DNA of 40,227 nucleotides from Pseudomonas fluorescens (GCF_902497625.1 NZ_CABVGX010000052.1:1-40227); one strand, 5' to 3'. Shown: positions 1 through 8,655, counted from the stretch's first letter. A program made the numbers and translations. The notes: generated by a model not told the origin, from the sequence alone.

Positions 1-170
1 GTATTGGGACGCGGCGGTGCGCTGGGGTTGGGAGCTGTTGTAGCGCCGCCGACCGATCCGGATTTGGTGCCAGTGGCATCTGCGCCATCGCCAGAGCCTG
101 CAAATGCAGTGACGGATGCTGCAGACAGCAACCCGGCCAGAAGCAACGGCGTGATTTTGATCTTCATCAT
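1..170 (-). CDS. Small secreted protein, 3' part cut off by the window edge
   Basis: I do not recognise this protein. Reading leftward from the ATG at 170, the N-terminus MMKIKITPLLLAGLLSAASV is a typical Sec signal peptide: basic start, hydrophobic core, and a likely AFA cleavage site after about residue 24. The mature part begins Gly/Ser/Asp/Thr-rich and turns Pro-rich before the window ends at about 56 residues. A GGAG ribosome site lies 7 bases before the first of two adjacent ATGs, so either Met could be used. It is divergent from the exonuclease III gene. Export is a confident reading; function is unknown. Confidence 0.6.
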   Translation of the reverse strand, partial: MMKIKITPLLLAGLLSAASVTAFAGSGDGADATGTKSGSVGGATTAPNPSAPPRPN

Positions 171-337
171 CGTTTGTCTCCAAGGTTGAGTCGTTACTTC
201 AGGTTGGTGTCAATGACGATGAGGATGGTGCCAACAGGATGACGAGCGGTCGGTTCCCCCTGCCAGGTGCCGGTCAACGCAACCACCCGAACGCGGCGAG
301 GTCACACAAAGATCATCCTCGGCAGGAGCGCTGGCCT

Positions 338-1132
338 GTGAAGAATCTGCGAGTCGCAACGTTCAACGTCAATGGCATGCGTGCCCGGCTGCCCAATTTG
401 CTGGCCTGGCTGGAGCGTGAGAAGCCAGACATTGTCTGCTTGCAGGAGCTGAAATCGGTGGACACGGCATTTCCCGCCGCAGACATCGAGGCCGCCGGTT
501 ATGGTGCGATCTGGCAAGGGCAGTCATCGTGGAACGGTGTGGCGATTCTGGCGCGGGATGCGCAACCGCTCGAGAGTCGCCGTGGGTTGCCCGGCGACGA
601 CAGTGATACCCATAGCCGCTATATCGAGGCGGCCGTACATGGCGTACTCGTCGGTTGTTTGTACCTGCCCAACGGCAACCCTCAACCGGGACCCAAGTTC
701 GATTACAAACTGGCGTGGTTCGAGCGGCTGATCAGCTATGCCAAGGCGTTGCAGAGCAGTGAGCATCCGGTGGTGCTGGCAGGGGATTACAACGTCGTGC
801 CTACCGACCTGGACATCTATAACCCGCGTTCGTGGCTCAAGGACGCGCTGCTGCAGCCGGAAAGTCGCGAGTGCTACCAGCGTCTGCTGGATCAGGGCTG
901 GACCGACTCCCTGCGGCATCTGTACCCCGAAGACCGCCTCTACACGTTCTGGGATTATTTCCGACAGCACTGGCAGAAAAATTCCGGGTTGCGCATCGAT
1001 CACCTTCTGCTCAATCCAGCGCTGAGTCCCTACCTGCACGAAGCGGGCGTCGATGCGTGGGTGCGCAATGAACCGCACGCCAGTGATCATGCACCGACGT
1101 GGATCCGTTTGAGCTCGCGCAAGCGTCGCTAA
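338..1132 (+). CDS. xthA: Exodeoxyribonuclease III (AP endonuclease family)
   Basis: A 264-residue member of the exonuclease III/AP endonuclease family, which cuts DNA at abasic sites and removes 3' blocking groups in base excision repair. Residues matching the family's active site are visible: N12 in FNVNG, E37 in CLQELK, Y109, D150 and N152 in GDYNVVP, D221 in RIDHLLL, and D250-H251 in SDHAP. This intact set argues against the Crc regulator, a degenerate relative in pseudomonads. I chose GTG at 338 because AGGAG ends 9 bases before it and the protein then begins at the conserved VATFNVNG strand; the in-frame ATG at 239 would add 33 unrelated residues. Pseudomonads often carry more than one homolog, so the symbol is approximate. 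Confidence 0.9.
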   Translation: MKNLRVATFNVNGMRARLPNLLAWLEREKPDIVCLQELKSVDTAFPAADIEAAGYGAIWQGQSSWNGVAILARDAQPLESRRGLPGDDSDTHSRYIEAAVHGVLVGCLYLPNGNPQPGPKFDYKLAWFERLISYAKALQSSEHPVVLAGDYNVVPTDLDIYNPRSWLKDALLQPESRECYQRLLDQGWTDSLRHLYPEDRLYTFWDYFRQHWQKNSGLRIDHLLLNPALSPYLHEAGVDAWVRNEPHASDHAPTWIRLSSRKRR

Positions 1133-1245
1133 GTTCGGCCGGTCAGGGCAATTGCCTAAATCAATTGTCGTGACGGCGAGCGTTTGCCTTATACATGGCG
1201 GCTATCGGCGGAGCGATCCGCGATTCCCTTTATAAGGATCTCGCA

Positions 1246-2076
1246 ATGAACGAGCCACGCTTGAGCAATCCTGCGCTGTACCTGCAACGCTTGGGTTTCG
1301 ACGCACCACCCCTGCCTACGCTGGAAACCCTGGCTCAGCTGCAGCTGCGTCATACCGGCGTTTTTCCCTTCGAAAACATCAATACCCTTGCTGGCCTGCC
1401 AGTGCTCATTGACCTGCCATCAATCGAACAAAAACTCCTTCACGAAGGTCGCGGTGGTTACTGCTATGAGCTGAACGGGATGTTCTTTGCGCTGTTGCAG
1501 ACGCTGGGGTACGAGGTGCGTGGCATCACCGGTCGCGTGGTGATGGGCCAGCCCGAAGGGGCATGGACGGCCCGCACGCACCGCTTGAACCTGATCGTTG
1601 TGCAGGGCGCGCGCTACATCACCGACGTCGGGTTTGGCGGCATGGTGCCCACGGCGCCCCTGCTGCTCGACACTGAGGAAGAGCAGGCGACGGCGCATGA
1701 ACCTTATCGCATCAGGCGCCACGGTGACGGTTACACCTTGTTCGCCAAGGTCGCGGGCGAATGGCGGGCGATGTACATCTTTGACCTGCACCATCAGGAG
1801 GAAATCGATTACGCCGTTGGCAACTGGTATGTCTCGACTTATCCACAATCCTCATTTGCCAGGCAGTTGATGGTGGCGCGAACGGGGGAGGGCTGGCGCC
1901 GTACGTTGAGCAACGGCAGCTTCGCGATTCATCGGATTGGCCAGGAAAGCGAGCGGCGGGAAATCACCGAACTGCCGGAATTGATCGACGTGCTCAACCG
2001 TGAGTTTGCCATTCGGTTGCCCGAGGACGCGCAGATCAGGGGGGCGCTGACGAAACTGCTCGGATCTGCTGAATGA
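1246..2076 (+). CDS. nat: Arylamine N-acetyltransferase
   Basis: This 276-residue cytosolic enzyme transfers acetyl from acetyl-CoA to arylamines, arylhydroxylamines or hydrazines by a ping-pong mechanism. The Cys-His-Asp triad is present: C73 in GRGGYCYELNG, H112 in RTHRLNL and D127 in YITDVGFGG. The length fits bacterial NATs (about 275-280). I start at ATG 1246, with an AAGGA ribosome site just upstream, rather than at the in-frame ATG at 1195, which would add a nonconserved tail. It stands alone between the exonuclease gene and the permease with no visible operon partner. The family call is firm; the natural substrate cannot be read from sequence. Confidence 0.93.
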   Translation: MNEPRLSNPALYLQRLGFDAPPLPTLETLAQLQLRHTGVFPFENINTLAGLPVLIDLPSIEQKLLHEGRGGYCYELNGMFFALLQTLGYEVRGITGRVVMGQPEGAWTARTHRLNLIVVQGARYITDVGFGGMVPTAPLLLDTEEEQATAHEPYRIRRHGDGYTLFAKVAGEWRAMYIFDLHHQEEIDYAVGNWYVSTYPQSSFARQLMVARTGEGWRRTLSNGSFAIHRIGQESERREITELPELIDVLNREFAIRLPEDAQIRGALTKLLGSAE

Positions 2077-2198
2077 TTTGACATCCCTGAGCATCTTCTT
2101 GTTCGGTGCCGTCAGTGCCGGTGGCGGCAGGCTTATTGCAGGTTTTTATTGCGTGCGCGAACCCAGTTTCGAGGCTGATTTGAACGTCTGTTCATAAT

Positions 2199-2229
2199 TT
2201 GACTGGTGAGTTGTATACAACTCTATAGA
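2199..2229 (+). promoter_or_regulatory. Candidate promoter with a perfect 16-bp operator-like palindrome
   Basis: GAGTTGTATACAACTC at 2208-2223 is a perfect palindrome in the permease upstream region. It lies between a TTGACT (2199-2204) and a TATAGA (2224-2229), whose 19-base spacing is longer than ideal. A repressor bound there would block RNA polymerase. The TTGTATACAA core resembles sites bound by some GntR-type repressors; the identity of the regulator is inference, and no regulator gene is adjacent. Confidence 0.5.
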
Positions 2230-2290
2230 CATTTGTCGTGAGTCTTGCATACAGTGTGCGCATAACAAAAAACCAGGGAACCCCCCAATC

Positions 2291-3808
2291 ATGAAAACGC
2301 CCCATGTTTCACACCAACGGCCTGAGGACGAAAACCTCGGGGTCGGCGCGAATATGGCTTACGGCCTGCAACATGTTCTGACCATGTACGGCGGCATTGT
2401 CGCGGTACCATTGATCATCGGCCAGGCGGCCGGGCTGTCACCGGCGGACATTGGTTTATTGATTGCTGCTTCATTGTTTGCGGGGGGCTTGGCGACATTA
2501 CTGCAAACGCTGGGCTTACCGTTTTTTGGCTGTCAGTTGCCCTTGGTGCAGGGCGTTTCGTTCTCGGGCGTCGCGACCATGGTGGCGATTGTCAGCAGTG
2601 GCGGGGAGGGCGGGTTTCAATCGATTCTCGGCGCGGTGATAGCCGCCTCCTTGATCGGACTGTTGATCACCCCGGTGTTCTCACGAATCACCAAGTTCTT
2701 CCCGCCGTTGGTGACGGGAATCGTGATCACCACCATAGGTCTGACGCTGATGCCAGTGGCTGCACGCTGGGCAATGGGTGGCAACAGTCAGGCGCCGGAT
2801 TTCGGCAGCATGTCCAATATAGGTCTTGCCGCAGTCACGCTGGTGCTGGTGTTGTTGCTGAGTAAAGTCGGCAGCGCGACCATCTCGCGTCTGTCGATTC
2901 TGCTGGCGATGGTCATCGGCACGGTGATCGCGGTGTTCCTCGGTATGGCGGACTTTTCCTCGGTCACGCAAGGGCCGATGTTCGGCTTCCCCACGCCGTT
3001 TCACTTCGGCATGCCAACCTTCCATTTCGCCGCGATTCTGTCGATGTGCATTGTCGTGATGGTGACACTGGTAGAGACCTCGGCAGACATTCTCGCGGTC
3101 GGTGAAATCATCGAAACCAAGGTCGACTCCAAACGCCTGGGTAATGGTCTGCGGGCTGACATGCTGTCGAGCATGATCGCGCCTATCTTCGGCTCCTTCA
3201 CCCAAAGCGCTTTTGCCCAGAACGTCGGGCTGGTGGCGGTGACCGGCATCAAAAGCCGATTCGTGGTCGCCACCGGCGGGCTGTTTCTGGTGATCCTTGG
3301 CTTGCTGCCCTTTATGGGGCGGGTGATTGCCGCTGTGCCGACCTCGGTACTCGGCGGCGCCGGCATTGTGCTGTTTGGTACCGTGGCTGCCAGCGGGATC
3401 CGCACGCTGTCAAAAGTCGATTACCGCAATAACGTCAACCTGATCATCGTCGCGACCTCCATCGGTTTCGGCATGATTCCGATTGCCGCGCCGAACTTCT
3501 ACGATCAATTCCCAAGCTGGTTCGCGACGATTTTCCACTCGGGCATCAGCTCGTCGGCGATCATGGCCATCGTGCTCAACTTGGCGTTCAATCATTTGAC
3601 TGCGGGCAACTCGGATCAGCAGTCGGTGTTTGCGGCGGGCACCGAGCGTGTGCTGCGCTATCAGGATCTGGCGGCGTTGCGTGAAGGGGATTATTTCAGC
3701 GAAGGCAAACTGCACGATTGCGACGGCAAGGAAATCCCGGTCGTGGAAGCCGATCACGAGCATGGCGGGCCGCGGGTGGTGCATGTGAAAAGCAGTGAGC
3801 ACGTCTAG
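2291..3808 (+). CDS. NCS2-family xanthine/uric acid/uracil permease
   Basis: A 505-residue inner-membrane nucleobase:cation symporter of the NCS2 (nucleobase-ascorbate transporter) family. Long hydrophobic segments run from about residue 25 to 455, followed by a charged cytoplasmic tail rich in Asp, Glu and His. The family signature appears as QNVGLVAVTGIKSRF, close to that of urate/xanthine carriers, and TLVETSADILAVGE is the conserved acidic segment before it. The start is ATG 2291 with AGGGAA upstream. It is monocistronic, followed by a REP pair and a tRNA terminator. The upstream palindrome suggests repression relieved by a purine-related signal, which is inference. Xanthine or urate is more likely than uracil, but specificity is not proven. 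Confidence 0.87.
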   Translation: MKTPHVSHQRPEDENLGVGANMAYGLQHVLTMYGGIVAVPLIIGQAAGLSPADIGLLIAASLFAGGLATLLQTLGLPFFGCQLPLVQGVSFSGVATMVAIVSSGGEGGFQSILGAVIAASLIGLLITPVFSRITKFFPPLVTGIVITTIGLTLMPVAARWAMGGNSQAPDFGSMSNIGLAAVTLVLVLLLSKVGSATISRLSILLAMVIGTVIAVFLGMADFSSVTQGPMFGFPTPFHFGMPTFHFAAILSMCIVVMVTLVETSADILAVGEIIETKVDSKRLGNGLRADMLSSMIAPIFGSFTQSAFAQNVGLVAVTGIKSRFVVATGGLFLVILGLLPFMGRVIAAVPTSVLGGAGIVLFGTVAASGIRTLSKVDYRNNVNLIIVATSIGFGMIPIAAPNFYDQFPSWFATIFHSGISSSAIMAIVLNLAFNHLTAGNSDQQSVFAAGTERVLRYQDLAALREGDYFSEGKLHDCDGKEIPVVEADHEHGGPRVVHVKSSEHV

Positions 3809-3843
3809 CAGATGTAGTTGCTTGAAAGGCTGTCCGATAAAAA

Positions 3844-3945
3844 AATCGCAGCCTCGCTTCACTCGACAGCTCCTACAGGTTGGTCTTCACCCCAAGAGGT
3901 GGACGCCAATCCAACGGAGGAGCTGCCGCAGGCTGCAATCTTTTG
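3844..3945. repeat. REP pair (REPIN-like), GTAGGAGCTGCCGCAGGCTGC family
   Basis: Two REP units face each other: a reverse copy at about 3846-3878 (ending ACAGCTCCTACAG) and a forward copy at about 3916-3941 (GGAGCTGCCGCAGGCTGC). The reverse copy carries a variant centre. It lies between the permease stop and the tRNA-Asn terminator. Paired REPs of this sort are common intergenic elements in pseudomonads. Confidence 0.75.
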
Positions 3946-3964
3946 ACTGTATGGCAACGACCAC

Positions 3965-4003
3965 AAAAAAAGCCCCTGAATCGTTCGACTCAGGGGCTTT
4001 TTG
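3965..4003 (-). terminator. Rho-independent terminator of tRNA-Asn
   Basis: The arms AGCCCCTGA (3971-3979) and TCAGGGGCT (3990-3998) are complementary. They are flanked by a run of A on the left and T on the right, so the hairpin can work in both directions. It lies just after the 3' end of the minus-strand tRNA-Asn. Confidence 0.88.
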
Positions 4004-4015
4004 TTTATTGCTGTC

Positions 4016-4091
<76 letters not shown>

Positions 4092-4100
4092 ATGGCGTGT

Positions 4101-4128
4101 ATGTTACTGATTCAAAAAGAGAAGTCAA
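4101..4128 (-). promoter_or_regulatory. Promoter of tRNA-Asn
   Basis: On the minus strand TTGACT (plus coordinates 4123-4128) is separated by 16 bases from TAACAT (4101-4106), about 10 bases before the tRNA 5' end. Spacing and position fit a sigma-70 promoter. The rest of the stretch to 4318 shows no other gene. Confidence 0.65.
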
Positions 4129-4318
4129 GCATCTGTTATTCGTTGAACAGATTTGGCGGGACGGACGGCGGTTTATCCGCGATTGGCGGTTACCAGAAAC
4201 GCAGGAGAGGTCTACCATGGTCGCCCGGAAGCGGTTACACGCGCTGCCGGCCATTCGCCGAAAAGGTACGCGTCATGACCCACCTGTTTTTCACACCTTG
4301 CCGTAGCGAGGTGTTCGC

Positions 4319-4549
4319 ATGAGCATCGCTCAGATCAGTCTGCCAAAAGGCGTGGGCCCGCACGCCGAGAAATTGCTCGATGCAATCACCCAGGCCGGCA
4401 CCGCTGAAGAATTGAATCGTGCAGGCGGCAAGGCCGAAGGTTTTGTGCTTGGCCTGGAAAGCGCCAAAGCCATCAAGAGCCAGATCGCAGAATCGCTGTA
4501 TGTCGCCTACGACGATGCCGCCAGCCAGCGCGCCAGCGAACTGGCTTAA
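4319..4549 (+). CDS. Small conserved-looking protein of unknown function (76 aa)
   Basis: I do not recognise a named family. The protein is soluble in appearance, probably alpha-helical, and opens MSIAQISLPKGVGPHAEKLL. It is rich in Ala, Glu and Lys and has no membrane segment or cysteine. A GAGG ribosome site lies 7 bases before the ATG, and codon use resembles the neighbouring genes, so it is very likely real. Its stop codon shares bases with the stop of the minus-strand gene that converges on it, leaving no room for a terminator between the two. Confidence 0.75.
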   Translation: MSIAQISLPKGVGPHAEKLLDAITQAGTAEELNRAGGKAEGFVLGLESAKAIKSQIAESLYVAYDDAASQRASELA

Positions 4550-4758
4550 CCGCCGAAGGTAACGGTGGCCAGCATCAGTTTGTTGTAAAGCAGCGTGGTG
4601 CCCAGTTGTACCAGCCACAAGGCGAGGCCGCCAAGGAACACGCCGGTGGCCACTGGCATCACCAGGCTGCCGCTGCGTTGTTTGGCCGGGGTGCGAGGAA
4701 TGAAGTCGTCGTGGTGATCGAGGTCGTCGCGCTCGGCGCGCAGGTCATCGTTTTTCAT
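4546..4758 (-). CDS. Small single-pass membrane protein (70 aa)
   Basis: I cannot assign a function. The first 28 residues are strongly charged (MKNDDLRAERDDLDHHDDF and on), followed by a basic stretch and one hydrophobic segment at about residues 33-58, then a short tail ending TFGG. This suggests an inner-membrane anchor with a cytoplasmic acidic head. The ATG at 4758 has only a weak AGAGAA ribosome site. The TAA of this gene (TTA at 4546-4548) overlaps the TAA of the plus-strand gene (4547-4549). A REPIN lies directly upstream. Confidence 0.7.
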   Translation of the reverse strand: MKNDDLRAERDDLDHHDDFIPRTPAKQRSGSLVMPVATGVFLGGLALWLVQLGTTLLYNKLMLATVTFGG

Positions 4759-4793
4759 GTGGGTTCTCTGAAGTTTCAGGGTGCACAAAACAC

Positions 4794-4883
4794 CTGTGGG
4801 AGCGGACGCTCGCGAAAGCGGTCTGTCTGTCGCTTCAAATGCTGACCAGGCGGCCGCCGTCGCGAGCAAGCCCGCTCCCACAG
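4794..4883. repeat. REPIN, GTGGGAGCGGGCTTGCTCGCG family
   Basis: A forward copy, TGTGGGAGCGGACGCTCGCG (from 4795), and a reverse copy ending GCCCGCTCCCACA (4859-4882) face each other across about 45 bases. It sits between the start of the small membrane protein and the aminotransferase terminator. Confidence 0.85.
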
Positions 4884-4944
4884 TTTTGATCTGTGCGCAG
4901 TCTAGAGCCACCAGTCCCTGAGTTGGAAATTATCGAAACAAATA

Positions 4945-4978
4945 AAAAACGGGAAGCCACCAAGCTTCCCGTTTTTTT
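4945..4978 (-). terminator. Rho-independent terminator of the aminotransferase gene
   Basis: ACGGGAAGC (4949-4957) pairs with GCTTCCCGT (4964-4972). The hairpin is flanked by A's on the left and T's on the right and is therefore usable in both directions. It lies 16 bases beyond the minus-strand aminotransferase stop. Confidence 0.9.
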
Positions 4979-4993
4979 GTATCAGCCCACCCT

Positions 4994-6190
4994 TCAGATC
5001 ACCGCAACGATAGCCTTGGTCACTGCATCGATGTTGTTCTGGTTCAACGCGGCCACGCAGATGCGGCCGGTGTCGAGTGCGTAGATGCCGAACTCGGTGC
5101 GCAGACGGGTCACTTGCTCCACGGTCAGGCCCGAGTAGGAAAACATCCCGCGCTGACGGCCGACAAAGCTGAAGTCGCGCTGCGGGGCATTTTTTGCCAG
5201 CAGGTCGACCATCTGGGTGCGCATGCCGCGAATGCGCAAGCGCATTTCGGCCAGTTCTTCTTCCCACTGAGCGCGCAATTCCGGGCTGTTCAGCACGGCG
5301 GCGACGATGCTCGCGCCGTGGGTGGGCGGGTTGGAGTAGTTGGTGCGGATCACGCGTTTGACTTGCGACAATACGCGCGCGCTTTCTTCCCTGGATTCGC
5401 TGACGATCGACAGCGCACCGACACGCTCGCCATACAGCGAGAAAGATTTCGAGAACGAGCTGGAAACAAAGAATGTCAGGCCCGATTCGGCAAACAGACG
5501 CACGGCAGCGGCGTCTTCGTCGATGCCATCGCCAAAGCCCTGATAGGCCATGTCGAGGAACGGTACGTGACCCTTGGCTTTCACGACTTCCAGCACGTCT
5601 TTCCAGTCCGCCGGGCTGAGGTCCACGCCGGTCGGGTTGTGGCAGCACGCGTGCAACACAACAATCGAACCGGAGGGCAGGGCGTTCAAGTCTTCCAGCA
5701 GGCCGGTACGGTTTACGTCATGGGTGGCTGCGTCGTAATACCGATAGTTCTGCACCGGGAAGCCGGCGGTTTCGAACAGCGCGCGGTGGTTTTCCCAGCT
5801 TGGGTCGCTGATGGCCACGACAGCGTTTGGTAGCAGCTGCTTGAGGAAATCGGCACCGATTTTCAGTGCGCCAGTGCCGCCGACGGCCTGGGTGGTGATG
5901 ACCCGGCCAGCAGCGATCAGCGCAGAATCATTGCCGAACAGCAGCTTCTGCACAGCCTGATCGTAGGCGGCAATGCCATCAATCGGCAGATAGCCACGGG
6001 AGGCGTGTTGAGCGACGCGAATCGTCTCGGCTTCGACAACGGCGCGCAGGAGAGGAATTCGCCCCTCCTCGTTGCAGTAAACACCGACCCCCAGATTGAC
6101 TTTGCTGGTACGGGTATCGGCGTTGAATGCTTCGTTGAGGCCCAGGATTGGATCGCGTGGTGCCATTTCGACAGCGGAGAACAGGCTCAT
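4994..6190 (-). CDS. Aspartate/aromatic amino acid aminotransferase (class I)
   Basis: A 398-residue PLP-dependent aminotransferase of the class I group that includes AspC and TyrB, exchanging the amino group between 2-oxoglutarate/glutamate and aspartate or aromatic amino acids. Visible markers are the PLP-binding K248 in SSSFSKSFSLYGERVG, N185 in HNPTGVDL, D213 in FLDMAYQGF, and a C-terminal Arg in DTGRICVAALN that should grip the substrate carboxylate. The full length equals the family norm. It is divergent from uvrB across 338 bases, an arrangement I recall from other pseudomonads. Sequence alone does not separate aspartate from tyrosine/phenylalanine preference, so I give no symbol. Confidence 0.93.
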   Translation of the reverse strand: MSLFSAVEMAPRDPILGLNEAFNADTRTSKVNLGVGVYCNEEGRIPLLRAVVEAETIRVAQHASRGYLPIDGIAAYDQAVQKLLFGNDSALIAAGRVITTQAVGGTGALKIGADFLKQLLPNAVVAISDPSWENHRALFETAGFPVQNYRYYDAATHDVNRTGLLEDLNALPSGSIVVLHACCHNPTGVDLSPADWKDVLEVVKAKGHVPFLDMAYQGFGDGIDEDAAAVRLFAESGLTFFVSSSFSKSFSLYGERVGALSIVSESREESARVLSQVKRVIRTNYSNPPTHGASIVAAVLNSPELRAQWEEELAEMRLRIRGMRTQMVDLLAKNAPQRDFSFVGRQRGMFSYSGLTVEQVTRLRTEFGIYALDTGRICVAALNQNNIDAVTKAIVAVI

Positions 6191-6528
6191 TTTTGCGGCG
6201 GCTCTGAATGGAGAGTGGAGGGACGTGTCGCGCTCCAGCCGAATGCACTAGAGCGGTGCACAAACGGGGAGCTAGTATAGAGTCCATTCCCGATCAATGG
6301 CGACAGACGTTTCCGTTTTTACTGCAAGTTTTCTCGATTATTTTTCGACCGTTAGTCGATTGGCCGCGTCAAAGACTTCAAGGGATGTAGGACGTTTGCC
6401 TTGAAAGCGCAGGCAATCGGCTCCACATTGAGATCAATCCAGTTTTTTCCTCGGGCGACGTCGGTCGTTTGCGGTCTTTCTCGTTCCTGTCCGGTTTGCC
6501 CGAGCGGGAGTGAACCCAGAGGTATTTC
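6191..6528. other. Divergent intergenic region between the aminotransferase gene and uvrB
   Basis: This 338-base stretch must hold the two divergent promoters. I see no ORF, REP, tRNA or terminator in it, and no promoter strong enough to call with certainty. I searched both strands by eye for a LexA site (CTG, 10 bases, CAG) and found none, so uvrB here shows no visible SOS box. uvrB has an AGAGGT ribosome site just before its ATG. Confidence 0.6.
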
Positions 6529-8544
6529 ATGTCTGAATTCCAGCTAGTCACCCGCTTCGAGCCTGCCGGCGATCAGCCGGAAGCCATTCGCCTGATGGTT
6601 GAAGGCATCGAGGCCGGGCTGGCGCACCAGACGTTGCTCGGTGTGACCGGTTCGGGGAAGACTTTCAGCATCGCCAACGTCATCGCTCAGGTTCAGCGTC
6701 CGACCCTGGTATTGGCACCCAACAAGACGCTGGCCGCGCAACTGTACGGTGAATTCAAGGCGTTCTTTCCGAACAACGCCGTCGAGTATTTCGTTTCCTA
6801 TTACGACTATTACCAGCCGGAAGCGTACGTGCCGTCCTCGGACACCTTCATCGAGAAGGACGCCTCGATCAACGACCACATCGAGCAGATGCGGTTGTCG
6901 GCCACCAAGGCGTTGCTGGAGCGCAAGGACGCGATCATCGTTACCACGGTGTCGTGCATCTACGGTCTGGGCAGTCCCGAGACGTATCTGAAAATGGTGC
7001 TGCACGTCGATCGCGGCGACAAGCTTGACCAGCGTGCCTTGCTGCGCCGTCTGGCCGACCTGCAATACACCCGCAATGACATCGATTTTGCCCGTGCGAC
7101 CTTTCGGGTGCGTGGCGATGTGATTGATATCCACCCGGCGGAGTCCGATTTCGAAGCCATCCGCATCGAGCTGTTCGATGACGAAGTGGAAAGCCTTTCA
7201 GCCTTCGATCCGTTAACGGGCGAGGTCATCCGCAAACTGCCACGTTTCACGTTCTACCCGAAAAGCCACTACGTGACACCGCGCGAAACTCTGCTCGGCG
7301 CCATCGAGGGCATCAAGGTCGAACTGCAGGAACGTCTCGAATATCTTCGTTCCAACAACAAGCTGGTCGAAGCCCAGCGTCTGGAACAGCGCACCCGTTT
7401 CGACCTGGAGATGATCCTCGAACTGGGCTACTGCAACGGCATCGAAAACTACTCGCGCTACCTGTCGGGTCGTGCATCGGGGCAGGCGCCGCCGACGCTG
7501 TTTGATTACCTGCCGGCCGACGCGCTGCTGGTGATCGACGAGTCGCACGTCAGCGTGCCGCAGGTCGGCGCGATGTACAAAGGCGACCGCTCGCGCAAAG
7601 AAACGCTGGTGGAATACGGCTTCCGGCTGCCCTCGGCGCTGGACAACCGGCCGATGCGTTTCGACGAATTCGAAGGCATCAGCCCGCAGACAATTTTTGT
7701 GTCGGCCACGCCGGGCAACTATGAGGCTGAACACGCTGGCCGTGTCGTCGAACAACTGGTGCGCCCCACTGGCCTGGTCGACCCGCAGATCGAGATCCGC
7801 CCGGCGCTGACCCAGGTCGACGATCTGCTCTCGGAAATCACCAAGCGTGTCGCGCTGGAAGAGCGCGTGCTGGTCACCACGCTGACCAAGCGCATGTCCG
7901 AAGACCTCACCGATTACCTGGCCGATCACGGTGTGCGCGTGCGCTATCTGCACTCGGACATCGACACCGTGGAGCGGGTCGAAATCATTCGCGATCTGCG
8001 CCTCGGTACGTTCGACGTGCTGGTGGGGATCAACCTGCTGCGCGAAGGTCTCGATATGCCGGAAGTCTCGCTGGTGGCGATTCTGGATGCGGACAAGGAG
8101 GGCTTCCTGCGTTCCGAGCGCTCGCTGATCCAGACCATTGGTCGCGCGGCGCGAAACCTCAATGGCCGGGCGATTCTGTATGCCGACCGCATGACCGGCT
8201 CTATGGAGCGGGCGATCGGTGAAACTGAGCGTCGGCGCGAAAAGCAGATTGCCTTTAACCTGGCTAATGGCATCACGCCCAAAGGCGTGTTCAAGGATGT
8301 CGCCGATATCATGGAAGGCGCCACGGTGCCGGGTTCGCGCAGCAAGAAGCGCAAGGGCATGGCCAAGGCCGCCGAAGAAAGCGCCAAGTACGAAGCCGAA
8401 CTGCGCTCGCCAGGAGAAATCGCCAAACGCATCAAAGGTCTGGAAGAGAAGATGTATCAGTTGGCCCGCGATCTGGAATTCGAGGCTGCGGCGCAAATGC
8501 GAGACGAGATTGGCAAGTTGCGGGAACGGTTGATCGAGGTCTGA
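6529..8544 (+). CDS. uvrB: UvrABC excinuclease subunit B
   Basis: The 671-residue damage-verifying helicase of nucleotide excision repair, loaded by UvrA2 and acting with UvrC. Markers in order: Walker A GVTGSGKTF at about residues 39-47, the beta-hairpin region YYDYYQPEAYVPSSD, the DEAD-box-like VIDESHV, helicase motifs GINLLREGLDMPEV and QTIGRAARN, and a C-terminal UVR domain ending EFEAAAQMRDEIGKLRERL that contacts UvrC. Length is normal. Monocistronic by appearance, followed by a REPIN. Confidence 0.98.
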   Translation: MSEFQLVTRFEPAGDQPEAIRLMVEGIEAGLAHQTLLGVTGSGKTFSIANVIAQVQRPTLVLAPNKTLAAQLYGEFKAFFPNNAVEYFVSYYDYYQPEAYVPSSDTFIEKDASINDHIEQMRLSATKALLERKDAIIVTTVSCIYGLGSPETYLKMVLHVDRGDKLDQRALLRRLADLQYTRNDIDFARATFRVRGDVIDIHPAESDFEAIRIELFDDEVESLSAFDPLTGEVIRKLPRFTFYPKSHYVTPRETLLGAIEGIKVELQERLEYLRSNNKLVEAQRLEQRTRFDLEMILELGYCNGIENYSRYLSGRASGQAPPTLFDYLPADALLVIDESHVSVPQVGAMYKGDRSRKETLVEYGFRLPSALDNRPMRFDEFEGISPQTIFVSATPGNYEAEHAGRVVEQLVRPTGLVDPQIEIRPALTQVDDLLSEITKRVALEERVLVTTLTKRMSEDLTDYLADHGVRVRYLHSDIDTVERVEIIRDLRLGTFDVLVGINLLREGLDMPEVSLVAILDADKEGFLRSERSLIQTIGRAARNLNGRAILYADRMTGSMERAIGETERRREKQIAFNLANGITPKGVFKDVADIMEGATVPGSRSKKRKGMAKAAEESAKYEAELRSPGEIAKRIKGLEEKMYQLARDLEFEAAAQMRDEIGKLRERLIEV

Positions 8545-8568
8545 TAGTTGCTTCGCGTTGGATGACAT

Positions 8569-8655
8569 CTTCGCGGACAAGCCCGCTCCCACAATAAACC
8601 GAGTTTAGCGGGAGCAACCCGGTCAACTGTGGGAGCGGGCTTGCTCGCGAAGGCG
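8569..8655. repeat. REPIN, GTGGGAGCGGGCTTGCTCGCG family
   Basis: A reverse copy (8569-8593, ending GCCCGCTCCCACA) and a forward copy (8628-8655, TGTGGGAGCGGGCTTGCTCGCG) face each other. It lies 24 bases after uvrB. The following stretch up to gltX (8656-8820) shows no gene. Confidence 0.88.

Noticed and set aside
338..1132. Crc (catabolite repression control protein) rather than exonuclease III
   Set aside because: Active-site residues are all present here, whereas Crc has lost them.
6191..6528. SOS control of uvrB
   Set aside because: No CTG-N10-CAG site could be found in the upstream region by eye.
7213..8592. Minus-strand open frame of 459 codons opposite uvrB
   Set aside because: Antisense of a complete uvrB; no ribosome site or family motif.
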